Shown here one piece after another: positions 47,701 to 57,389 of a DNA stretch of 64,000 nt. The notes under the pieces are model-generated. The model ran no database searches. It saw only the letters and a program-made list of their open reading frames with translations, and was not told the DNA's origin. Positions within the stretch are counted from its first letter, which is position 1; each line of letters starts with the position of its first letter. The translations under genes were made by a program, and so were the position numbers. This stretch comes from Polytrichum commune (lineage: Eukaryota > Streptophyta > Polytrichopsida > Polytrichales > Polytrichaceae). Location of the stretch: the NCBI GenBank assembly GCA_950295325.1, contig OX485804.1, positions 2,172,001 through 2,236,000 on the forward strand, given 5' to 3'.

Positions 47701-49906
47701 CTTTTAGAAACCACCTCCTATGCCATCCTATAATAAATTTGAAGAATGTGGCAAATCTTCAATTTTTTTGAAAATGACAAGGATTGGAGGCCGTATCCTT
47801 TTATGAAAAAGGATCAAAACCATGGAACCACAGGACCTGTGATTCTAAAATTTCTAACATACCAAATCCAAATGTTACTATCGAAATCATCTACCCGTCC
47901 AACACTTGGTAAAAAGATTGACCTAATTTATGGAGTGTTACCACACCAAAAGGTGGCAGTAGCCATCGGGTGAAGAGACTCTTTGTTTATGCTTGGTTCT
48001 TAGGTTGCCGGCATTTCTATCAATCTAGATGTAATGTACATTTTGATCTTGCGCATGGTCTTTTAATTGAAATTAGGTTTGTTATTTACATCAGATAAAT
48101 AAGTGAGGTATGTATGGCAGAGAAGGATAGTTGATGAGACCATTTTTTGGATTCTCAAAGAAGTGGTTGCTTCAAATTTTCTTGCACTAATCACACATGC
48201 GGAAGGTCTGTGAGACGTGTGGCTGGGTGACAAAGATGATTAGTGGGTGATTGCCATTCACAGAGCCAAAAAACTACTCTCAACCAGGGTGATGACATCA
48301 AGTCCCCGTTGGTTCTTTAGATGTAAAATTTATGATTTGATTCATAATCGTAGTTCTTAAAATATCCAAATTTCAATCAAATACCCTTTTAGAAACCACC
48401 TACTAAGCCTTAGTTCTTTGATGAGTCTGTTGACTCTTGGAGTTGTTTAAAATAAGAAGGATTGGAGGTTCTATTCTTTCAAAGAAACACAGGAAGAAAA
48501 ACACAATCGGTTTTTCTTAGCTTTAGGAGTGATTTCCAACCATTGGTGAATCATTTAACGGAGTGAAATTTCCATTTTGACTCCATTTTGACACTTACCA
48601 TTTGATGCAGGGGTCTTCCAACACCAGCTAATCTCAAGATTGCACGACAACAGAAGCAGCTCAATCAAACAATCAGAGAGATCATCCAATCGCGCAAAGA
48701 TCAGATCAAGAAAGGGCAAAGTGAATCCTACGGTCAAGATTTGTTAGGCCTGATGATATTGGCAGCTGATGAAGACTACTCTTCTGTCAAGAGTAGTGGA
48801 ATGAATGCGATTTTTGACATGCAATCTCTAATTGATGAGTGCAGAACTTTGTACTTCGCGGGCCATGAAACAACAGCCCAGTTGTTGACATGGACATTAA
48901 TGCTGTTGAGTACACATGTCGAATGGCAAGATCGTGCGCGAGCTGAAGTTGTTGAGGTTTGTGGGGACCTCCCCCTGGATGCAGATGCCATCGGCAAGCT
49001 AAAAATTGTAAGACTTCTACACCTTTCCATGATTCTCCAAAGCTACTCCAATTTGCAACAATTTTAGTTCAACGCAGATTGCTTCAAATTCAAATATATT
49101 GTAAGAGCAAAAGTGGCACAATGTGTTATCTTAAGGGATTGGTATAATTGGCCGCTGGCCAATTTCCAAGGCAAGTCTTCAAATTGAGGAGCTGTAAACA
49201 AGATTGATATTATGTTGGGACGGTGATAAAAGTTGCTTCAAGTAATATGCTTCCAGCATTAATATTTGAGAACGTCCTTGATGTTGAGGTTCTTACATGT
49301 AAGGTTAAAGGAGCTGCATTTTTGAGCCACAAAGTCTTGCTTGAGAGCATCAAATGAATGAGCATCATGTTTGAAGATTAATAAGTATTGTACTTGTCAT
49401 ATCAACGCAAGTCTAACATAACTTTAGGTCTTGTTGAATCATGATGTGGTGGTTTTATGGTGAACTTGCAGTTGACCATGATCTTAAACGAGTCATCTCG
49501 ATTGTTTCCACCCGCTCCAGTCTTGTCGAGGTCAATTGCTCGTGACATTAAATTGGGTGATCTTGACCTTCCAAAAGGTGTTGGAGTACATTTGCCAATT
49601 TTAGTACTCCAGCATGATCCTAGCTTGTGGGGTGATGACTATATGAAGTTCAAGCCTGAGCGTTTCGCCCGAGGAATTGCCAAAGCCGGAAACCATCAAT
49701 TGGCACTCATGCCATTCTCGTTTGGACCTCGCATTTGTGTAGGTCACGTATTTGCAATGCAGGAGGCCAAAGTTGTCATGGCGACATTATTGCGACAACT
49801 CCGCTTTCAGTTGTCTCCTCAATATCGTCATGCTCCTGCCATGACTTTTGTATCACTTCGACCTCAACATGGTATGCCTCTTGTGGTGGAAAAGGTCAAT
49901 TCTTAA
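44762..49906 (+). CDS. Cytochrome P450, CYP72 clan (CYP735/CYP709-like), with an in-frame stop in exon 1
   Basis: Five exons: 44762-45050, 45450-45679, 46931-47178, 48611-49007 and 49472-49906. Splice sites are GT-AG and phases agree (1,0,2,0), giving 532 codons, normal for the family. Visible motifs: an N-terminal membrane anchor (residues 8-34), the proline hinge 'GVRGPPLR', the I-helix AGHETT (about 338-343), E395-x-x-R398, 'FKPERF', and the heme loop FSFGPRICVG with Cys477. 'LTWTLMLLS', 'LGDLDLPKG' and 'YRHAP' resemble CYP735/709 enzymes, which hydroxylate hormone-like or fatty substrates; the substrate here is not predictable. Codon 36 is TGA (44867-44869) where relatives usually have Trp before R-I/R-R. 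Reinitiation at Met56 would lose the anchor and hinge. All other exons are open, so the stop is recent, an assembly error, or the gene is newly dead. Introns 2 and 3 hold repeats, and a foldback element abuts the promoter. Confidence 0.8.
46514..46850. mobile_element. 337-bp MITE in P450 intron 2
   Basis: TIRs start CACTAAATAGTCCTAT and continue 'AGTGTGGG' (one mismatch over about 24 bases). TA lies on both sides (46512-46513 and 46851-46852). The interior is AT-rich with 'agtgtggctcacattaatt'. A diverged relative lies at about 61245-61370. The insertion does not disturb the exons. Confidence 0.7.
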
Positions 49907-51157
49907 AAGTCAACATTAAACATTGTACACTAGAACCTTGGACTCAACTTTCATACAAATATATGCAAAGAAACTTAGCATCCCTTCATGCAAGAATCTG
50001 CCTCAAAATGACATGGTAGCCCCTAGATTATAAGAGTGTGTTGGTAGTATATAGGTTGTGCGTAAGACCATAGACGGAGCCTACCCTCAAGTTGGTTTTC
50101 ACATCACAACATGTTTCAGTGGAGATTGTGAGTTTGGTGATGCAATTTCTTCAGCCAGGGATCGATCCTGGAGTTTGGACTTGCACATGACTACATATAA
50201 TATGATAATGAACAATCTTGTTTTTCAATTGTCAGCTTCTTTGAAGAACTATAAAATGCATAAAGGAATGATGTTGGTTATGAGGTAGTCGGTGACCAAT
50301 AAAAATTGACACATCCAAGTAAGTGTAGGCTTTCAGAGTCAGGTACTCACTAGCAGGGCGATGAAGTACTCAGCACAAGGAACTTTGAATTTGTAATAGC
50401 AATCTCTGTTATTACTGGTGAGTAATCTCCTTTGTTTGCTCTTAACTCAAAGTTTGTAAATTGTTCTCAAGGTCAATTCATCTGTAATCATCTTAGTGGA
50501 ACAGTTCTTACAAGTGAGCGTTTCAACCTCTCTCAAGGATAGCTGAACCAGGAGGTTAATTTGACAAAGATCTGTGTTATTTGTGGTTGAATTGGGTTCA
50601 CCTCTTTTCCTCGTTGAAACTTCTCTCCTCTATATATTCTCTTTGTCACTTCTTGTGGACCTGAGATCTCATGATGATGAGGGAGACAACCAGCTGAGGT
50701 GGCAGCAAATTGACCAACTGATGCATTATATTGACCCATAACACTAATTAGGTCATCTTGCTATGAGAGCATCAGCAGGCATTTTTCGTTTGTTCAGAAA
50801 GCTCTAACACTTTGGTTGGAAGATTTAATGTCAGCAGCAGAATGGACTCAGAATTATGAAAACGTGATCCACGAAGTTGGATCACAGAGGCATGCTACTA
50901 CTGCCTTGACTTGGAAAGGTAACAACTTAAAAAGCTGTAAATGATTTGGTGACAATTAATCAACTTGTCAAGTGGATCTCTATAAGGTATGTGAGCCTCA
51001 GACTCTTTTCTTAATAAACGGCTTTGAACATAAAATGATTTTAGGTTTGCAATTGAAAATGAAGAGACGTGCTATATTTTAGAAAAGTTTGATAGTTTGT
51101 GTCTATTTTAGGCTCACTTACCTTTAAATACATACCTGTACATACGCTTATGGGACT
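49907..51157. other. P450 3' flank
   Basis: Probably 3' untranslated sequence followed by intergenic DNA. No gene is supported. From about 51070 it matches the inverted copy at 11815-11999. Confidence 0.45.
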
Positions 51158-51166
51158 GATCTCCTC

Positions 51167-52628
51167 GGCTGGGGATTCGTGGCACTCATGTATTTTCATT
51201 AGTGAGAGTTCATTCATCTTTGCGGATGAGATGAACCATTTTAGACACTACCTCACGTCGTCGGCTCCTTGTCTCAAGGGTTTCAAAAATACCAAGTTTT
51301 AGTAGTTCTAAATAATCCTAGTCTAATCTAATACTTAAGGCAATAATACAAAGGGGGTTAGATAAAATAAAAATGCCTCATATAGAAACAAGTGGGTGCA
51401 TCATGCGTTGCCAACCTATCATTACTAGTTTGGTTATTTTTAAGAAATAAATATGGGCGGACATTAAATACCCCCTCACGAACTTTCGGGGGTCTCAAAT
51501 TTGGGTTAGGGCAACCCTCTAAAGAAATTTCTGAACTCGATCAAACTTTGTTGCCTATCCCGCCCAACTTCAGAAAAAAACATTGCCCTTGCATTCTTGA
51601 AGGCCGCTTGACTACAAATCCCATATTGAGTGCACTTCACCTTCAAGGTCTAAAATCCAATATATATGTGCACTTCCAATTAGTGAATAAGCAATTGATT
51701 GGGATTTCATTCCGGAAGTGAAACTATCAATGAAACATGTAATTAAATTGGAGGTCAAAAACATTACAAAATCCTCATTAATATTGAGGTTGTAATATTG
51801 TGACTTACCATTTAAAATTATCTTTGTCATGCTAATGATAGATTAATGCAAATGTTCATAAGATGACCAAAATGAAACAATGAACATAGAATATAAAACA
51901 TACAACAACAAAAAATTTATTTTATTTTTAGGTAATATAATATGAGGTATAAATAAATAGTATGTTATTTGGAATTAGACTTGTGGGACAACATTATGGA
52001 TAGGGTATACTCAGAAAATCATAAGTTTCTGACTATAGCCTATCTGAAATATTGTTATATTTTATCCTCATCACATATTGTATTATCTTCAAAATCACAT
52101 AGTGAATATTGATTATTTTCAAATAAATTATATTATATGTTAATAATACTAATATTTATTTATTTATTTATTTATTTTTGAGTTCACCAATTTACCATAA
52201 GTTGATATATATTATTTTGACGTATTATAAATGTTTGAGCAATCACACCCGTGCAAAAAAATGAATTATGAACCAAAAAATGTCTATGACAACACATAAT
52301 TATATGTTGCACACGTTGATATCTTGTGATATTCATCAAAATAACCATCATCATGGCCTTGGAAGTCAAAGCCACATCATGGCCTTGGAAACAACTCATG
52401 GAAGGTTAGAAAATAGGCTTAGAGCATCCAAGGCACATCATTGCCCCTTGCCAACTAATTGATATTTACAAAATAGCTAGTAGGTCACAATAGTTATGAG
52501 GGAGAAAATAGGTCTTACATGCCAACTCGGAGGTGTTTCACTAAAGTAAGCTCCATCCAAGCTTCTTGATGGACTCATCCGATTTTTGTTACCGGATGAC
52601 TTTACTTGAGTGCCACGAATCCCCGGCC
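51167..52628. mobile_element. 1462-bp MULE-like insertion
   Basis: The ends are inverted: GGCTGGGGATTCGTGGCACT on the left and the complement of GGCCGGGGATTCGTGGCACT on the right (one mismatch in 20; weaker pairing continues). The 9-bp GATCTCCTC is present on both sides (51158-51166 and 52629-52637). The related locus at 11815-11999 shows the uninterrupted empty site with a single copy. A 9-bp duplication points to the Mutator superfamily. No transposase is visible. The interior contains a solo arm of the foldback family (51475-51845) and a very AT-rich part with (TTTA)n near 52157. Confidence 0.8.
51475..51845 (+). repeat. Solo arm of the foldback family inside the MULE
   Basis: It matches the right arm of the 43.5-44.7 kb foldback in reverse, including 'cttgcattcttgaaggcc', 'catattgagtgcact', 'aaaatccaatatatatgt' and 'gattgggatttcatt', plus 'aaacatgtaatta'. 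It lies wholly within the MULE, so it inserted into the element or travelled with it. Confidence 0.68.
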
Positions 52629-53020
52629 GATCTCCTCCACCTTGGAATGGGTCCCCTGGACTCGGAGTGTATTTCAGAATGGCATGAGTTCATACCGACA
52701 ATTCTGAAATATCAGCAACGGTAATATTAACCACAGAAAGAGAGAGTACGAGGTGAATAAATAAGCCAACTGACACACCGCAATGCAGCACTGCTCCATT
52801 TGAGGTCGACAAGACTCACACAATCCCCAGAAAATTGAGGTGCTTGAAGCAGAGGCCAGGGCCTGATATGTGCACAAAAATTGATTCCTGGCTGAAACAC
52901 ACCGAATGTCAGTCACAGAAACAGAACATAAGTATGGTTTTGTTTTTCTTACAAAATTCGTGTGTTAAACATTACACTCTGCAACTTTGGACAACAGCTT
53001 TTGGATATGCAGGTTTACGA

Positions 53021-53052
53021 TTTTAGGGTTAAGGGTTTAGGGTTTAGGGTTT
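53021..53052 (+). repeat. Interstitial telomere-type repeat
   Basis: Three to four units of TTTAGGG (one imperfect, TTAAGGG). This is the plant-type telomere sequence, in the interior of the window. Confidence 0.8.
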
Positions 53053-53109
53053 CTATGAGAGCCATGAGGCAACTCTTTGATTAAAGAATTGTATTCAAAT
53101 TCGATGTGC

Positions 53110-53750
53110 CTATTCCAATTTTCACTAAACTACTTTCGACGCTTAAATGTGGACCTTGGCGAAATGCATGGTTTGTGCAATGTCTCGGACACAGTGATCC
53201 GCTTGTTGGGGTCCAGAATCATCTTCTCCAACAAGTCTCGGAACTGTGCCACCAATCTTGGGTTTTCATCACCCGCTCCAGAACTGCAAATTAGGAGATA
53301 CCACACCCTTGGACTTCACTAAATAGTCATTCCTCACAACTCTCTTCACCATCTCCTTGTGACAGGATCTTCCTCCACAACACAAAATCTGAAATCCTCG
53401 TCGAAGTGCTGCTCCCTGAAGTGTGCCTTCTGGAGCATCTTCTTGGGGAAATCCCCCTTGAGCTCAATGTGCAACCTCAACATGTCATTGGTGGATCCGG
53501 GGAACAATGCCTTCCCTGAGAAAATCTCCCAAAGACAGCACCCCACTGACCACATGGCAAGAGCATGGCCATAAGGCAAGCCCAAAATTATTTCAGGTGC
53601 TCAGTAAAATCGACTATGGCCGGATGTCATTCGGCCCATCCGCAATCGACCTTGCACATCCAAAACCATACAGGTTCAGGTAATTCCCTGCATCACTCAC
53701 CATCATGTTGTCAGGTTTGACGTCACAGTGTTGTTCATCTTGTTCATGTC
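53110..53750 (-). pseudogene. PRP4-type splicing kinase pseudogene (catalytic loop to C-terminus)
   Basis: The minus strand reads the second half of a PRP4 kinase domain: 'HCDVKPDNMMVSDAGNYLNL', then a stop-interrupted piece where APE should be, 'GLPYGHALAMWSVGCCLWEI', 'GKALFPGSTNDMLRLHIELK', 'GDFPKKMLQKAHF', 'EEDPVT', and after a frameshift 'FRDLLEKMILDPNKRITVSE'. This order matches PRP4 (PRPF4B) subdomains VIb-XI, with the family-typical 'PGSTN.DMLRLH.ELKG'. At least two stops and one frameshift destroy it. No introns interrupt about 640 bases, which fits a processed copy but does not prove one. Confidence 0.8.
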
Positions 53751-55855
53751 TTTAGATCCGACCACCATTGTGATGAAGCTGATGATCTAGCATTTCACGT
53801 TCTGCTCTTACTCGTTCACCCCCTTAGGTCCCATCACGATCATCTCAATCATCCCTATAATGACGATGGAATTTCAATTCTCGATCTTTGTCTGCCCATG
53901 GTTAGATGAGTTACAGCATCATAAATCTGCTCCGACTTGGAGATTGTTTCTGTAGAGGGCTGCAAGTTACTCTTGGATCAAAGAAGAAGCATATGAATTT
54001 AATGCCTATGAGGACTATACGTAAAGCTAAATCAGCGTACAGAAAGTGAGATTAAAAGTGATGTCTGACTTGACAGCATTTGATAAGTGAAAAGTAAAAG
54101 TGCTACAAGAGTGCCCTGTGTAACCAAGGCCCGCCTGTGGCCACAATGTTTGTTTAGTACACTAAGGGCTGCTTTACACTATGGTGGAGAAGTCCACCGA
54201 TCATGAATTTTAAGCGAATTCTGAAATTTGATTGGTCGAGAGCGACATTTTTGTCCAGTGATGGTTTACACTACGGTCAAGAGTCCTTTCGTGGATGTGA
54301 GCCCGAAAAATGTACTCACAAGTTAGTTAACCCTAACGCAAGTATTGGGAAGTAAAAAAGGCAAGCTAAAAAGGTGAACCTCACCCTTAAAAAGAGAGAA
54401 AATAAAATAAATAAAAATAAAAAGGTAGGTGCAATTACCGTGAGCGGGAGGGTGGAGTCTTAAAAGGGAGAAAAGATCAATAAAAAAGGAAAAACCGGCT
54501 TTTCTTTTGGGGCGGCCCGAAGATGCCGGGCATCGCGAGAAAAAAAGAGAAGGTTGGAGGGGTCTCGGGAGGTAGGAGAGAGGGAGCTCAGTGTGCATGC
54601 TAGGAGGAGAGGCATGGGGGTAGGAGGCGGAAGCGCCACCTCAACCTCGAATGGATCACTATATTTGTTAATCGGAGACTTTCGAATGTCTCAAATTAAA
54701 TGCAAATGATTTAATATCTAGTCCAATTTCTTATTGTGATGACATGTATTTATGTCAAATTGGTTGATGTTGCCCACGCGAATCGCTTTATTAAGTCACA
54801 TTAAATATATATTTGTGTTTTCTTTGTTCTTTATTTGAAAACCATGTCATTAAGTAGTCTCAAAATCATGAAAAAATCTCCAATTACCGAATATAGTGAT
54901 ATGGGTGTGCACAAGCGTTTCTGTACTAGCCGAATACTGATCGGGTAGAGGAAAAGGGAGTGGATGCTTAGGCGATGTGAAATCGCAATGCGGAGGGAGC
55001 TGGACTGGCGATGATGGCTCTTAGTGATGCCATTCCTGCACTGGATTGGCCATTGGGTTAACCTCCCTCTCCCAAGGTCGGAATCTGGTGGCAGGTGGGA
55101 AGGTGTGAGTTTATCTGCCAGATCTCGAGGTGGTGCAGCATTCGGGAATTAATGGTGCGCGGATGTTTCAAGCATTTAATGCGGTGGAAGAAGATGTAAC
55201 GTAGCTAGATGCGTAATGGTACTGCGTTGCTCCGTATGAACACCTGTGGATGTTAGCGAGATGTAGATCAGGGAAGTGATGTTGGGATCCCTGCAGTGTG
55301 CGGAAACTGGGGCAACCAAGTAGTTTAGATAGTATACGTCTTCAGGTTAGTGATGAGGTTTGACGGAATTCGATCGTGGCAGTGGTACTCTGGCACATTG
55401 GAATTTGGAGCAGGAATGTTGTAGTGGATTTTGTTTGAAATTTTTTCAAAGAAAAAATGGAGCGAGATAGTCCTGCCTATATTGTAGGAAGTAGAAGAAG
55501 ATGTCGATTGGATCGATGTTGTGGAGCTACGGCCTAGGGGGGGGGGGAGTATAAGTGAACCTAATTCATCTAGCATGAGGGGTAGAGGAAAACGGAAGCT
55601 TGGGGACGAGAGTCAGCAAGTGGTACCACTACACTTGTGAATGCGCAACAACAGGAGGATAATCTATTGAAACTGAGAGTTGCAGGGGATCGACATTGTG
55701 GATATGTGAGGTGGATAGAATTGGTGGATGCACGAACTGGTTTGGAAGAAGGTGGCTGCAATCACCCAGTGTGAGGTTCGTCTTTATTCGGTGCTGGGAA
55801 CTTTAATTGCTGGAAGGGCCGTTCAAGACGGTGTGGAAGCAGGGTTGTCTATCGC
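53751..55855. other. No recognisable gene
   Basis: 54330-54620 is strongly purine-rich on the plus strand and carries no gene. Elsewhere composition is mixed, with short unsupported frames. A G run lies at about 55537-55546. Confidence 0.4.
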
Positions 55856-55860
55856 GACGT

Positions 55861-55920
55861 CATGACGGTGTCGTGCCGTCATGTCAGGTCGTGTCGTGAC
55901 GGACCCCTCCGTCACGACAC
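55861..55920. other. Two adjacent perfect stem-loops
   Basis: CATGACGG (55861-55868) pairs with CCGTCATG (55876-55883) across a 7-base loop. GTGTCGTGACGGA (55891-55903) pairs with TCCGTCACGACAC (55908-55920) across a CCCC loop. Both share the core GTCGTGACGG/CCGTCA. They lie just before the minisatellite region. Confidence 0.75.
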
Positions 55921-56102
55921 AATAGGGTCCACGTAGGGTCAACATAGGGGGAATGGACTAGGGTGGGTAAAATACTTACCTTCTTGCCAAGGTGGCGTCC
56001 TATGTGGCAGAAAACGCCGACGTGGATGTGCATATTTCCCTTGCCAAGTAAACTATTTTGCCATTGTGTTTAGGGTTTTGTTAAAATCAAAGTAGAAAAA
56101 TA

Positions 56103-56530
56103 TGACTAAGGAGGGTGTGGGGCGGACGGTGGGGCGGACGGGAGAGGGGGGGGGGGTGCGGACGGCGGAGGGGGGTGGTGCGGACGGCGGATGGGGGTGG
56201 AGCGGACGGACGGGGGGTGGTGCGGACGGGGGAGGGGGGTGGTGCGGACAGACGGGGGGTGGAGCGGACGGGGGAGGGGGGTGGTGCGGACGGGGGAGGG
56301 GGGTGGAGCGGACGGGGGTGGGGCGGACGGAGGGGGGTGGAGCGGACGGGGGAGGGGGGTGGAGCGGACGGGGGTGGGGCGGACGGACGGGGGTGGAGCG
56401 GACGGGGGAGGGGGGTGGAGCGGACGGGGGTGGGGGTTGAGCGGACGGGGGTGGGGCGGAAGGGGGTTGGGAACGGGGGGGAGAACGCTGGAGCGGACGG
56501 GGGAACGCGGGGGCGGACGGGGGGAACGCG
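56103..56530 (+). repeat. GC-rich minisatellite, G-rich on the plus strand
   Basis: Tandem units of 16-24 bases of the form GGTGGAGCGGACGGGGG and GTGCGGACGGGGGAGG. The many G3-G6 runs would allow quadruplex formation. Several long frames run through it on both strands, but they are repeat artefacts. Confidence 0.85.
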
Positions 56531-56534
56531 GAGG

Positions 56535-57110
56535 GCTCCGTCCGCCCCAAGTTCCCTCACGTCCGCCCCACGTTCCCCCGCCGTGCGTTCACGTTCCCAC
56601 ACGTTTCCTAACGTCCGCACCCGTTCCCTACCGCGTTCCCCCCAGTCCGCACCCGTTCCCTCCCGTCCGCGCCCGTTCCCCCCCAGTCCGCACCCGTTCC
56701 CTTCCCGTCCGCCCCGCGTTCCCTTCCCGTCCCTTCCCATCCGCCCACGTTCCCTCCCGTCCGCCCCACGTTCCCTCCCGTTCGCCCCATGTTCCCTCCC
56801 GTCCGCGCTACGTTCCCCTCCCGTCCGCCCACGTTCCCTCCCGTCCGCCCACATTCCCTCCCGTCCGCCCCACGTTCCCTCCCGTCCGCCCCATGTTCCC
56901 TCCCGTCCGCGCTACGTTCCCCTCCCGTCCGCCCGCGTTCCCCTCCAGTCTGCCCCACGTTCCCCTCCCGTCCGCCCCATGTTCCCGTACGTTCCCTCCC
57001 GTCCGCGCTCCGCTCCCTTCCGTCCGCCCGAGTTCCCCTACGTCCGCCCCCTCGTTCCCTACGTCCGCCCCCGCGTTCCCACGTTCCCCATACGTCCTTT
57101 TCGTGCCCCA
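56535..57110 (-). repeat. GC-rich minisatellite, opposite orientation
   Basis: Units of about 20-24 bases, 'cgttccctcccgtccgcccca' in form. On the minus strand these are GCGGACGGGAGGGAACG, the same motif as 56103-56530 and 63270-63990. G-richness switches strand at about 56535, where a short palindromic centre lies. The array ends about 45 bases before the TATA box of the kinase-like gene. Confidence 0.85.
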
Positions 57111-57156
57111 TGTCAAATCCGACCGGGATCCCATAATGATTGTGCTCCCCTTTGCC

Positions 57157-57164
57157 TATATAAA
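57157..57164 (+). promoter_or_regulatory. TATA box of the kinase-like gene
   Basis: TATATAAA stands alone in AT-poor sequence just after the minisatellite and 226 bases before the ATG at 57390. It is well placed for a start site near 57190, with a leader of about 200 bases containing TCACTCAC repeats. Confidence 0.65.
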
Positions 57165-57389
57165 GCCGTGGGGTTTTAGTTCCCCTCATTTTCCTCTCCT
57201 CCCACCACAAAGGGACCCGAGACCTTGTTGTCGTCCCAAGGACAGCGGCACCGCGCGGGTCTCAGGGGGTTTGGGAGGGCAGGGCAAATTGTGGGGGAAC
57301 CCTCGCAATTTTTTTTCCAGATTCACGCACTCATTTCTACATTCACTCACTCCTTTTTACATTCACTCACTCACGCGGTTTTTTTCACG

